Of a stretch of 64,000 nucleotides of DNA, positions 55,601 through 63,782 are shown piece after piece. The stretch lies in contig NZ_MBQE01000001.1 of NCBI RefSeq assembly GCF_001696535.1, positions 1,178,001-1,242,000 on the forward strand, in the 5' to 3' direction. The position numbers were made by a program, and so were the translations under genes. Each line of letters opens with the position of its first letter. The stretch's first letter is position 1. This DNA is from Stappia indica. GTDB lineage: Bacteria > Pseudomonadota > Alphaproteobacteria > Rhizobiales > Stappiaceae. The notes under the pieces are model-generated. The model did no database searches and had not been told where the DNA came from. It saw only the letters and a program-made list of their open reading frames with translations.

Positions 55601-58431
55601 CCAGCACAATGTCGCTCGGCACCGAGCGCATCGACCAGGCGCTGGACGCGCGTGCCCGCCAGATCAGCGAAACGCTGATCGCCCGGACCCGCGAGATCGC
55701 CGCCGCCTTCGTCGACGGCCAGACCGAGATGTCGAAGTCGCTGGACCAGCGCCTGACCGACGCCGGCGCCGTGCTGTCGCGCCAGAGCCAGGAGCTCACC
55801 GACACGCTGTCCGACCGCATCGCGGAGATCAACGTGTCGCTCGGCTCCAAGGTGTTCGAGGTCGCCGAGACCCTGGACAGCCGCTCTGCCGAGCTGGAGC
55901 GGATGCTGGCCGAGCGCCTTGCCGCGATCACCGGCACGCTGACCAGCGAGACCGAGCGCGCCCGCGAGACCCTGTCCGAGGTTGTCATCGAAGCCGGCGG
56001 CACGGTGGATCGCCTGAGCGGCACGCTTTCGGGTGAAAGCAGCAAGCTCAAGGAGATCATCGAGACGACGCTGGACGAGGCGACCACCAAGCTGGAAGGC
56101 GAAGGGGCACGTCTGCGCCAGATCGTCCTCGGCTCGATCGGCGAGGCGCGCGGCGCCCTGCAGAGCGAGAGCGAGAAGGCGGCGGAAGCCATCGTCAGCT
56201 CGCTCACCGGCGCCACCGGCAACCTGTCGAGCGAGAGCGAGCGCCTGCGCGAGCTGCTGCTGTCGGCGGTCGGCGAAGCCGCCCGTTCGCTGGCGGCCGA
56301 AAGCGAGAAGGCCCGCACCCTGTTCGTCGGCACGCTCGGCGAGATGAGCGGCGCCCTCGGCAGCGAGAGCGACAAGGTCCGCGAGGACCTGACCCGCACC
56401 GTCGCCGATGTCGCCGGCACCCTGTCGGCAGAGAGCGAGCAGGCCCGCATGGTGCTGGCCCGCACGGTCGAGGAGATCCGCAACACCGTGTCCGGCGAGG
56501 CGGACAGCGTCCGCTCGCAGGTGGCCGGCGCCGTGCGCGCCGCGGCCGACCTCCTGGCCGAGCGCGGCAATGCGGTCGCCGAGGACCTGGTGGCCCGCGC
56601 CGACGCCCTCAACGAGGCGCTGGACGAGCGCGCCGGCACGCTGTCGCAGCTGCTCGGCACGGACGGCAACGCCATGGTCACCGCCATCGAGGAGCGGGCC
56701 AACGCCCTCACCTCGCGCGTATCGGAGATCCACGACGCAATCCTGGAGGCGATCACCGTCAAGGGCCGCGACGTCACCGACAACTTCGCCCGCACCGGCC
56801 TGGACGCCACCCGCAAGCTGGTGGAAGCCGGCGATGCGCTGGTCGCCACGCTGGACGAGCGCAGCAGCTCGGCGGCGGAGGTGCTCAACAGCACCAAGGC
56901 CCAGCTGGAGAGCGACATCAGCAGCCTGCTGAACCGCCTGACCGAGTCCAACAGCCTGCTCAGCGACGTCGTCGCCAATGCCGGCGACAATCTCGGTAAG
57001 GTGGAGACCTCCCTGTCGCGCAGCGCCGGCGAGTTCCGCACGGCCATCGACCGGGCGCTCAGCGAGACCACGGCCTCGGCCGGCTCGCTGGAAAACCAGA
57101 CCTCGGTCCTCAAGCAGGTCTCGCAGGAGGTCCTCACGGACATCTCCTCGCTGGCCAGCCGCCTGGAGGACCATGGCCGCATGCTGAGCGAGGCTGCCAA
57201 GAACCTCGACGAGACCAACCGCGAAGTCGACGCCCGCGTCGGCGAGCGCAAGACCGCGATCGAGGAAGTGGCGGACACGCTGCTTGCCAAGACCGAGGCC
57301 GTCGACAGCCTGATGCGCACCTTCTCCAAGCAGCTCGAATCGGCCCTGACCGGCGCCGACCAGAAGAGCCGCGAGGTGACCAGCATGCTGACGGCCGCGG
57401 CCGAGGCAGCCACCGCATCGGTGAGCGAGCAGTTCGAGTCGATGCGCCTGTCGGCAGGTCTCGAAGGCCAGAAGGCCCGCGAGGCCGTGCGTGCCGCCCA
57501 GGACGACATCGTCGCCGAAATGTCGAAGACGCTGTCGGAAGCCTCCGAGCGCTTCACCGAGGCGACGACCCGCATGCGCGACGTCGCCCGCGACGTGCAC
57601 CGCGAGCTGGAGAAGACCCGCGCCGAACTCAAGCGCGGCATTCTCGACCTGCCGGAAGAGGCGGAGCAGTCCGCCTCGGCCCTGCGCAAGATCGTCAGCG
57701 AGCAGGTTCGCGCGCTGACCGAGCTGTCGGAGATCGTCGCCCGCCAGTCGAACGTGCTGGACACCTCGCGCGCCGGTGAGCGTGCGGCGACCGCAACGCT
57801 CGCCAATGTCGCGGCGGCGGCAGCTCCGGCCCGCCAGGCTCCGGCCCCGGCTCCCGAGCCGGCGGCTCCGCGCCAGCAGCAGCCTGCGGCTCCCGCACGC
57901 GGCGGAGAGATCCGCGGCGAGCTGCGCCGCAAGACCCTGAGCGACTTCGACGCGCCGAAGCCGGCCCCGCAGGCCGAAGCTCCGCGCGCCGGCGGCCAGG
58001 GCAAGGGCTGGGTCTCCGACCTGCTGCGCCGTGCCTCGCAGGACGAGGCGCCGGCCGGCGACGAGCCGCAGGGCCGTTCGCCGCTGCAGATGGTCGAGTC
58101 GCTGAACTCGCTGTCGATCGACATTGCCCGCGCGATCGACCACGAGACGTTCATCGACCTGTGGGACCGCTACAAGCAGGGCGAGAGGCACGTGTTCACG
58201 CGCCGCCTCTACACCCTGCAGGGCCAGCAGACCTTCGACGAGATCCGTCAGAAGTATGCGCGCGATGGCGAGTTCCGCTCGGCGGTCGACCGCTACCTCG
58301 CCGATTTCGAGCAGCTGCTGTCCCAGGTCTCGCGCAACGACCGCGACAACATCATGAGCCAGACCTATCTGACGTCCGATACGGGCAAGGTCTACACCAT
58401 GCTGGCGCATGCCAGCGGCCGGCTCGACTGA
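52660..58431 (+). CDS. GPR/RgsE-like giant polar growth-ring protein
   Basis: The product is 1,923 residues. A low-complexity cytoplasmic N-terminus (about 1-105) is followed by two membrane helices (about 108-132 and 147-170). A very long amphipathic coiled region follows (about 190-1700) of 11/22/33-residue periodicity, like apolipoprotein repeats. After a Pro/Ala linker there is a conserved globular end (about 1810-1923, RSPLQMVESLNSLSIDIARA and WDRYKQGERHVFTRR). This matches Agrobacterium GPR (about 2,100 residues) and Sinorhizobium RgsE, which form a ring at the growth pole and are needed for polar growth. It carries four near-identical 99-bp repeats (54898-55293) and ends in a terminator at 58483. 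Confidence 0.88.
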   Translation: MANPPKAKDPAEAALSAVEEALKIDFGDLDESDKASGSGSETASAGPASSERSTSERTGDLSATSSASSDSQRASSKRGRGGGRPTSAANDDRRTIGNLIYALQRRPSSAPFWFALALSVVWVAVGWWLASAIFSTELSSVQSAGDIASSPSLILLSVAVVVPVLFFWAMALMIFRAQEMRIVARGMTEVALRLAEPEDVAKESILSVGQAIRREVAAMGDGIERAIARASELEVLVHNEVSSLERSYNDNELKIRALIDELVTQREAVVSNADRVRDSITGAHESLAAQLQATSEKIGEITDTATDRLTGAIEARVSEFNATVDGRVREITDTFSTAGGELIDNLASHGESYVARLTGTGETLVDSMSRTGREFAETLESRGSEINDRFAATATEFVETLSLRGGEINDRLAETSANLFETLESRGTEINDTLASTGASIVDTLSVRGHEITDALTSTGQTVGETITQRGEEITASLSLTSGKLIDTITTRTENLLSTLDSRVTGLDASLAETGDRVVESISLRGQEVTDTISVKGAEIVETLSSRTSEVAEILRGTGESIVVDLSLRGGEIASKLDETAGSLTETITVRGTELADRLGSVGDKIHEAISINGEALDQRLETRSQEMAKLIDGQTRAFRAALDEASATLGTSLSMHTSDFARTLSETGTELAHLIGSRGERVAGELTSIGDRLSQTLDERGTSLQSGLSGHLEQMEYLIGERGTELVSSFERRTSELGETLDGRIESLNSTLDLRASTMAEALDTRISGFDRTLSGGIETLSSTLDLRASTMAEALDTRISGFDRTLTGGIETLSSTLDLRASSMADALDTRISGFDKTLTGGIETLNSTLDMRASSMAEALDSRISGFDETLSGGIERLSTTLDARTGQFEKTLNERTVALSDLLEDRSQAITLQLSDKVDQVGETLGSRAEEIGTSLSERSRLIGEAIEQHLVTFEGSIGSKVEQAANAMSDKAEHLASTMSLGTERIDQALDARARQISETLIARTREIAAAFVDGQTEMSKSLDQRLTDAGAVLSRQSQELTDTLSDRIAEINVSLGSKVFEVAETLDSRSAELERMLAERLAAITGTLTSETERARETLSEVVIEAGGTVDRLSGTLSGESSKLKEIIETTLDEATTKLEGEGARLRQIVLGSIGEARGALQSESEKAAEAIVSSLTGATGNLSSESERLRELLLSAVGEAARSLAAESEKARTLFVGTLGEMSGALGSESDKVREDLTRTVADVAGTLSAESEQARMVLARTVEEIRNTVSGEADSVRSQVAGAVRAAADLLAERGNAVAEDLVARADALNEALDERAGTLSQLLGTDGNAMVTAIEERANALTSRVSEIHDAILEAITVKGRDVTDNFARTGLDATRKLVEAGDALVATLDERSSSAAEVLNSTKAQLESDISSLLNRLTESNSLLSDVVANAGDNLGKVETSLSRSAGEFRTAIDRALSETTASAGSLENQTSVLKQVSQEVLTDISSLASRLEDHGRMLSEAAKNLDETNREVDARVGERKTAIEEVADTLLAKTEAVDSLMRTFSKQLESALTGADQKSREVTSMLTAAAEAATASVSEQFESMRLSAGLEGQKAREAVRAAQDDIVAEMSKTLSEASERFTEATTRMRDVARDVHRELEKTRAELKRGILDLPEEAEQSASALRKIVSEQVRALTELSEIVARQSNVLDTSRAGERAATATLANVAAAAAPARQAPAPAPEPAAPRQQQPAAPARGGEIRGELRRKTLSDFDAPKPAPQAEAPRAGGQGKGWVSDLLRRASQDEAPAGDEPQGRSPLQMVESLNSLSIDIARAIDHETFIDLWDRYKQGERHVFTRRLYTLQGQQTFDEIRQKYARDGEFRSAVDRYLADFEQLLSQVSRNDRDNIMSQTYLTSDTGKVYTMLAHASGRLD
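54898..55293 (+). repeat. Four tandem 99-bp repeats within the GPR-like gene
   Basis: Units start at 54898, 54997, 55096 and 55195 and each encode 33 residues of the form E-[ST]-L-[SN]-STLD-[LM]-RAS-[ST]-MA-[ED]-ALD-[TS]-RISGFD, ending TLTGGI or TLSGGI. A fifth, degenerate unit starts at 55294. Nucleotide identity between units is high, pointing to recent expansion. Confidence 0.9.
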
Positions 58432-58482
58432 TCTAGGCGGGGCGGCATCGCCCCCCTGCCCGGATACGGTTTCATCAAAAGC

Positions 58483-58510
58483 AAACGCGGTCCCTCGGGG
58501 CCGCGTTTGT
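58483..58510 (+). terminator. Terminator of GPR-like gene
   Basis: AAACGCGG (58483-58490) pairs with CCGCGTTT (58501-58508), followed by GTCGTTT. Confidence 0.7.
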
Positions 58511-58640
58511 CGTTTGGGGGGCAGAGGGGATGCACGGCCGCCTCTCCCTCTCGGCTGTCACACCGGGCGTTCCTCGCCCTCGGAGGTCATCCGGGGCAAG
58601 CGTAGCGCCGAGCCGGGAGCCATTGGCGCCCTCAGCGGGT

Positions 58641-59270
58641 GGGAGGCGGGAGACCGTCGTTACGGTCTCCGTCATTCCGGACGGGCCTGCGGTGCAGCCG
58701 CATGGCCGGATCCGGAATCCAGCGGATCAGACGCGCCGCAGGCGCACTTTCTATTCTTCTACGCATTGAAGGCGTGGGCTGGCGCCCGCGACTGACATCT
58801 GGATGCCGGATCACGCGATGGCGCTTGCGCGCCCCGCGGTCCGGCATGACGGGAGTGGGTGTCTGTCGGGCCTGCCTCTCCTTGCGTCTTCCCGGACGAG
58901 GCCGATGATCCGGGACCGGGGGGCACTGCGTTTGCGGGTTCTGCCCGTTGCGCACCTCATACGCCCTCGGCTCTCCGGTCCCGGGTCGCAGCTCACGCTT
59001 GCCCGGGATGACGCAAGGAGAGGTGTGGGTATTATCGCCGCCGCTTTGGGAACCATTGGCGCCCCGGCAAGCGTGAGACACGAGAGGCGTTCATCCCAAC
59101 CCTCGGCTGTCATGCCTGCGAAGGCAGGCATCCAGTATCCGCCGGGGCGGATGGTGGCGCGAAAGCGGATGCCTCTCGGCGAGGGGCGCTCGCGGCAGTG
59201 CCGAGGCCCGATTTCAATCGTCCGAGTGTACTGGATCCCGGTCTTCAGCTGCGCCGAAACCGGGATGACA
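58641..59270. repeat. Mosaic of palindromic intergenic repeats
   Basis: The 862-bp gap between the GPR-like gene and the Mla operon holds no convincing gene but several inverted repeats. They are GGAGACCGT/ACGGTCTCC (58649-58657 with 58662-58670); ATTCCGGA/TCCGGAAT (58674 and 58711); ATGCCGGA/TCCGGCAT (58803 and 58840); TCCCGGG/CCCGGGA (58979 and 59002); ATGCCTGC/GCAGGCAT (59112 and 59124); and ATCCCGGT/ACCGGGAT (59235 and 59259). Most are flanked by GTCAT or GATGAC, as in the dispersed palindromic repeats common in alphaproteobacteria. Confidence 0.8.
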
Positions 59271-59293
59271 GGCGGAGCGTGGGCTTGAGCCGG

Positions 59294-59929
59294 TCAGACG
59301 TTCGACAGGACCCAGGTCGAGATCTCGCGCAGCACGCTGTCCGCGGCCGCGTTCATCGCGTCCACCGCATCGCGCACATTGGTGCTGCGGGCCGGGGCTT
59401 CCGCCCGGAAGATGCGGCTCGCCTTGGTGCGGCCGTTGCGGTCGTTGACGAGGCGCGCCATCACCTCGACCACCGCCCGGTCCTGGCCGTCGATCTGCAG
59501 CTGGAAGGACCTGAGATCCGTCTGCAGCTGGTAGTCGATCAAGAGCCCCTCGCCCGGCAGGCCGACGCCGCGCAGTCCGCGGGTGTTTTCAAGCGACTGG
59601 ACGATCTTCGCCTGCACCACCTTGGGCAGGGTGTCCGTCCAGGCGGCCTTCGGGAAATAGGTGTAGACGGGGCCTGCATCGACCACGGCGATGGACGCGG
59701 TGTCCAGCGCCTGCAGCGCGCGCGGCGCCGGCACCAGAACCTGGACGCTGCCGCTGCGGCCCGGCGCGGCCTTTTCCGCAAGCGCGGGCGTCGTCAGCCC
59801 GTAATAGGCATCCGGCGTGCTGGCCGACCCGCAGCCGGCAAGCAGCAGCGCCAGCGACAGCCCCGCGGCCGAGACTGCTCCCTTGAGGCGACCCGTCCCA
59901 CGCATACGCAACCCCGTTGTTCGCATCAT
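59294..59929 (-). CDS. ABC-type transport auxiliary lipoprotein (Mla-type)
   Basis: The product is 211 residues with a lipoprotein signal (lipobox LLAGC, about residues 28-32). The rest matches the ABC-transport auxiliary lipoprotein domain (YYGLTTP, VQVLVPAPRALQALDTASI, YFPKAAWTDTLPKVVQAKI). It is the last gene of the Mla-like operon and its ATG overlaps the mlaD stop (ATGATG/TGA). It is probably the outer-membrane or periplasmic partner of the MlaD-type protein. Confidence 0.88.
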   Translation of the reverse strand: MMRTTGLRMRGTGRLKGAVSAAGLSLALLLAGCGSASTPDAYYGLTTPALAEKAAPGRSGSVQVLVPAPRALQALDTASIAVVDAGPVYTYFPKAAWTDTLPKVVQAKIVQSLENTRGLRGVGLPGEGLLIDYQLQTDLRSFQLQIDGQDRAVVEVMARLVNDRNGRTKASRIFRAEAPARSTNVRDAVDAMNAAADSVLREISTWVLSNV

Positions 59930-61575
59930 CGCCGCTGTGCCCCTCCGAAGGTCGGCTTGTCCGGCCCGCCGAAGATCACGCGCTGCGGATCGCGGTTGAG
60001 ATCGGACACTGTGCGCTGGATCTCCAGCAGCGTTCGGCTGAGCTGCGCCATGGCATTCGAGAAATCGGTCGAGCCGCGCGCGGTGAAGCGCTCCAGCCCG
60101 TTGGTGATCGGCCCGACCCGCTCTGCCAGCACGTCGGCGACCTTGCGGATCGAGGCGGCGGCCTGCGTCGCCTCGGCGATCAGGCCCTCGCCGTCGCCCT
60201 CCACCATCGCGTCGACCTTGTCGACGACGCTCTGGACGCGGGTGCCGGTGGCATTGAGCTTGGAGGCGAGTTCCTGCGCGTCGCGCACGATCTGGTCGAT
60301 CTGCGGCCCACGGCCCTTCAGGCTCTGGCTGAACTCGTTGACGTTGTCGACCGCCTCGCCCGCCTTCTCGATGGCGTCGGTCACGATCTTCGTCTTGCCG
60401 GCGATCTCGCCGGAGAAGCGCTCGACCGAGGCAACCAGGCTCTTGACCTGTTCCGGATCGACGGCGGCGACGACCTGGTCGATCCGGTCGACGGTGGCGA
60501 CGAGCTGCGTGCCGATGGTGCGCGCATCCGCCAGGACCTGGCGAATGTCCTCCCTGCCCTCGGCGAGCGAGGTGCTGGCCTGTTCCAGGTTCTCCATCGT
60601 GCGGGTGGAGGAGACGACCAGCCGGTCGATGTCGGCGGAGCGCTCCTGCAGCACGGAGGCGAAGGCGGAGGCGCCGTCGACGATCCGCGTGATCGCCTCG
60701 GGACGGACGGTCTCGATCACCGCGTCGACCTTGGCAAGGCTGGTGGTCAGGCCGGAGGCGAACTGCTGCAGCTCCTGCGCCGCGCTCTCCGCATTGGCAA
60801 CGAGACCGGTGAGCCCGTCCGCGGCCTCGGCAGCTTTGGAGGTGACCTCGGCGGCGTTGTTGACGATCTCGGTCACGCGGCTCGGCGGCACAGCATCGAC
60901 CACGGCGGTCGCGCTGTCGACCAGCCCCTCGAGCCGGCCGGACAGGCTCTGCAGCGCCTCGCCCGTGCTGGCGACGCTGGCCATGAACGTGTCGACGCCA
61001 TCGGCATTGTTGGCCAGCGCGTCGGAGAACACGCGGGCATTGACGATGATCTTGTTCACCTCTTCGCGGTTGTCGTTCACCACGCGCTCGATGGAGGCGA
61101 GCGTGGTGTCGGCGCGGCTGAGAATGTCGCGCGCGCCCTCGACGATGTCCTCGAAGGCGGATTTCTCGGCATAGATCACCGGCGGCTCTTCCGCATTGGG
61201 GTCGAGCAGCAGCGGCGCGCTGGTGGTGCCGCCGGAGAGGTCGACATAGGCGATGCCCGAAAGGGTCTGGAAGCCCAGCGTCGCCTTCACGTCCTTGCGC
61301 AGGGGCGTGGTCGGGCTGACGCGGATCGTCGCGATCACCACGCGCGGGTCCTTCGGATCGAAGCCCAGCTCGCCGACATCGCCGACCTTGATGCCGTTGA
61401 AATTCACCGCGCCGCCGACGGACAGGCCGGTCACGGCGCCGTTGAACACGACCTTCACCGGCAGCGCGCGCGGGCCTTCCGCCCGGCTGCCGAGCCAGTA
61501 GATGAACACGAAACCGATGATGAGCGTCGCGAAGACGAACGCACCGATGGCAATATAATTCGCGCGGGTTTCCAT
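59926..61575 (-). CDS. MlaD-family (MCE) substrate-binding protein
   Basis: The product is 549 residues. A single N-terminal membrane helix (about 8-30) is followed by an MCE domain (about 38-120: VKVVFNGAVTGLSVGGAVNFNGIKVGDV, with the family's GIKVG core) and a long helical, coiled C-terminal part (about 140-520). E. coli MlaD is only about 180 residues; the long needle-like extension is typical of PqiB/YebT-like and alphaproteobacterial MCE proteins and may bridge the periplasm. It lies 18 bp after the ATPase gene and overlaps the lipoprotein gene. Confidence 0.9.
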   Translation of the reverse strand: METRANYIAIGAFVFATLIIGFVFIYWLGSRAEGPRALPVKVVFNGAVTGLSVGGAVNFNGIKVGDVGELGFDPKDPRVVIATIRVSPTTPLRKDVKATLGFQTLSGIAYVDLSGGTTSAPLLLDPNAEEPPVIYAEKSAFEDIVEGARDILSRADTTLASIERVVNDNREEVNKIIVNARVFSDALANNADGVDTFMASVASTGEALQSLSGRLEGLVDSATAVVDAVPPSRVTEIVNNAAEVTSKAAEAADGLTGLVANAESAAQELQQFASGLTTSLAKVDAVIETVRPEAITRIVDGASAFASVLQERSADIDRLVVSSTRTMENLEQASTSLAEGREDIRQVLADARTIGTQLVATVDRIDQVVAAVDPEQVKSLVASVERFSGEIAGKTKIVTDAIEKAGEAVDNVNEFSQSLKGRGPQIDQIVRDAQELASKLNATGTRVQSVVDKVDAMVEGDGEGLIAEATQAAASIRKVADVLAERVGPITNGLERFTARGSTDFSNAMAQLSRTLLEIQRTVSDLNRDPQRVIFGGPDKPTFGGAQRR

Positions 61576-61593
61576 GCTTACGCCTGTTCCTGC

Positions 61594-62403
61594 CTATACC
61601 CGCCGCAACGCCCGTTCGCCGTTGAAATAGGACTGCACCCAGGCATTGTCGAATTTCATGAGTTCCGCGACCGTGCCCGCCTTCAACACTTTCTTTTCTC
61701 CTAATACCGCGACGCGGTCGCAAATGGAATGCAGGCTGTCGAGATCATGGGTCACCATGTACACAGTGAGGCCGAGCGTATCGCGCAGCTTGCGCACCAG
61801 ATCGTCGAACGCCGCCGCGCCGATGGGATCGAGGCCGGATGTCGGCTCGTCGAGGAAGACGAGGTCGGGATCGAGCGCCAGCGAACGCGCAAGGCTGGCG
61901 CGCTTGATCATGCCGCCGGAGAGCTCGGAGGGAAACTTCTCGGCCGCATTGCGCGGCAGGCCGACCATCTCGAGCTTGAGCAGCGCGAGCTCGTCCATCA
62001 GCCGCTGCGACATGCGCATGTGCTCGCGCATCGGCACCTGGATGTTCTGCCGCACGGTGAGCGAGGAGAACAGCGCGCCCTGCTGGAACAGCACGCCCCA
62101 GCGCTGCTCCACCGCCTGGCGCTCGTCCGGCGAGGCCTTGTCGAGATCGACGCCGAAGACCTCGATGGTGCCGGCCCGCTTCGGCGTGAGGCCGAGAATG
62201 GTGCGCATCAGGACGGACTTGCCGGTGCCCGACCCGCCGACGAAGCCGAGGATCTCCCGCGCCTTCACGTCGAGATCGAGATCCTTGAGGATCAGTGTCG
62301 AGCCGAAGCCGACCGTCACGCCGCGGGCGCGCAGGATCACCTCGTCGCCGGGCGCGTTCGTCTCGTCCGCGCTCGGCGGCGACAGGGCGGTCTCGGACGG
62401 CAT
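61594..62403 (-). CDS. MlaF-type ABC transporter ATPase
   Basis: The product is 269 residues. Walker A is GGSGTGKS (56-63), the signature motif is LSGGM, Walker B runs into DLVFLDEPTSGLDP, and the switch His is in VTHDLDSL. The ATPase powers lipid movement by the MlaE permease. Its ATG directly abuts the mlaE stop. Confidence 0.93.
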   Translation of the reverse strand: MPSETALSPPSADETNAPGDEVILRARGVTVGFGSTLILKDLDLDVKAREILGFVGGSGTGKSVLMRTILGLTPKRAGTIEVFGVDLDKASPDERQAVEQRWGVLFQQGALFSSLTVRQNIQVPMREHMRMSQRLMDELALLKLEMVGLPRNAAEKFPSELSGGMIKRASLARSLALDPDLVFLDEPTSGLDPIGAAAFDDLVRKLRDTLGLTVYMVTHDLDSLHSICDRVAVLGEKKVLKAGTVAELMKFDNAWVQSYFNGERALRRV

Positions 62404-63549
62404 TCAGATTCCGATCGATGAAAAGAAGATGGCGAACAGGCCGTCGACGACGATCACCATGAAGATCGCCTTCACCACGGACATGGTCGTGTGATGGCCG
62501 AGCGACTCGGCCGACCCCGAGACTTTCATGCCCTCCACGCAGGCGACAAGGCCGATGATCAGCGCCATGAACGGCGCCTTGACGATGCCCACCATCAGCG
62601 TGTCGACCGTAACCGACTGCCGCATCAGATTGATGAAGACCCGCGGCGCCATGTCGAGATAGAGCCAGGAAATCAGCCCGGCGCCGAACAGGGCCGCAAG
62701 GTTGGACAGGAAGGTCAGGATCGGCAGGGCGAGAATCAGCGCGAACAGCCGCGGCAGGATCAGCACTTCCGTGACCCGCAGGCCGATGACGTGCAGCGCG
62801 TCGATCTCCTCGCGCATCTTCATCGAGCCGATCTCGGCGGTGAACGCGGAGCCGGACCGGCCCGCCACCATGATCGCCGTCAGGATGACGCCGATCTCGC
62901 GCAGCACCAGCACGCCGGACAGGTCCACCACATACACATCGGCGCCGAACTGCCGCAGATAGAACCCGCCCTGCTGCGCGATGATCGCGCCGATCAGGAA
63001 GCTCATCAGCATGACGATGGGCACGGCGCCGATGCAGGCCCTGTCGAACTGGGTGGCGATGGAGACGAGCCGCAGGCAGCGCGGTCGCACGAAGACGCTG
63101 GACAGCACGCCGACCAGCGATCCGACGATGTGCAGCACGGCCAGCACGTCCTGACCGATGCCGACGACCTGGCGGCCGGTCCGCTCGAACAGCCCGAACA
63201 GGGAAAACCGGCTGCGCTGCGGCTTCCACGGCGGCGGATGGTGCTGCTCGACCTCGGAAATCAGCGCATCGAAGGACGAGCGCACCCGGTGCAGGCTGAC
63301 GCGCGCACCGTGAAACTCCAGATCGCCGCGCAGGCGGTGGACCATCCAGGCCCCGGCGGTATCCATCCGCCCGACCTGCGACAGATCGACATGGATGCGC
63401 CGGGCCGACGGCGCGCCGAGGCTTTCGACCGCCTGTTCGAGAATCTCGCTGTGCTGGATCGTCCACGGCCCGGCAAGCACGAGGAGCAGGTCGCCGTCCT
63501 TCTCCTGCGCCGAGATACGCGGTATCTCCTGAGCTGCCTCAACCGTCAT
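62404..63549 (-). CDS. STAS-MlaE fusion permease
   Basis: The product is 381 residues. The N-terminal STAS-like domain (about 14-100: IHVDLSQVGRMDTAGAWMVHRL) takes the place of the separate MlaB of E. coli and is followed by the MlaE permease domain (about 125-381), with VMVAGRSGSAFTAEIGSMKMREEI-type core (NTP-coupling loop) and LPRLFALILALPILT. It is the first gene of the mlaE-mlaF-mlaD-lipoprotein operon for envelope lipid trafficking. The start at 63549 is the ATG before the STAS domain; longer readings are Arg/Pro-rich. Confidence 0.92.
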   Translation of the reverse strand: MTVEAAQEIPRISAQEKDGDLLLVLAGPWTIQHSEILEQAVESLGAPSARRIHVDLSQVGRMDTAGAWMVHRLRGDLEFHGARVSLHRVRSSFDALISEVEQHHPPPWKPQRSRFSLFGLFERTGRQVVGIGQDVLAVLHIVGSLVGVLSSVFVRPRCLRLVSIATQFDRACIGAVPIVMLMSFLIGAIIAQQGGFYLRQFGADVYVVDLSGVLVLREIGVILTAIMVAGRSGSAFTAEIGSMKMREEIDALHVIGLRVTEVLILPRLFALILALPILTFLSNLAALFGAGLISWLYLDMAPRVFINLMRQSVTVDTLMVGIVKAPFMALIIGLVACVEGMKVSGSAESLGHHTTMSVVKAIFMVIVVDGLFAIFFSSIGI

Positions 63550-63782
63550 GCCTGCCGTGGTCCCGTCCCGTTCGTGCTGCGTCCGGCAGCCAGGCTGCCT
63601 GCCTCCCCTTGCATGCGAGGGGCATGCGGAGGCCGGTCGGGCGGCCCCGCCCCCTTGCCGAGCCTCCCAAGCTCCACGTATACCTTGGCGCCAATGCAAG
63701 CGTCCAGCCGGCCACCGCTTTTGCGTGCTCCTGCCGGCGTTTGGCCGACCAGACCGGAAATTCCGACCGTCAGGAGTCCATG

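Noticed and set aside
52654-58410. A 1,918-codon open frame antisense to the GPR-like gene, and another of 1,120 codons (54792-58154)
   Set aside because: Both mirror the codon bias and repeats of the sense gene; they have no family features, and the sense strand encodes recognisable membrane and C-terminal domains.
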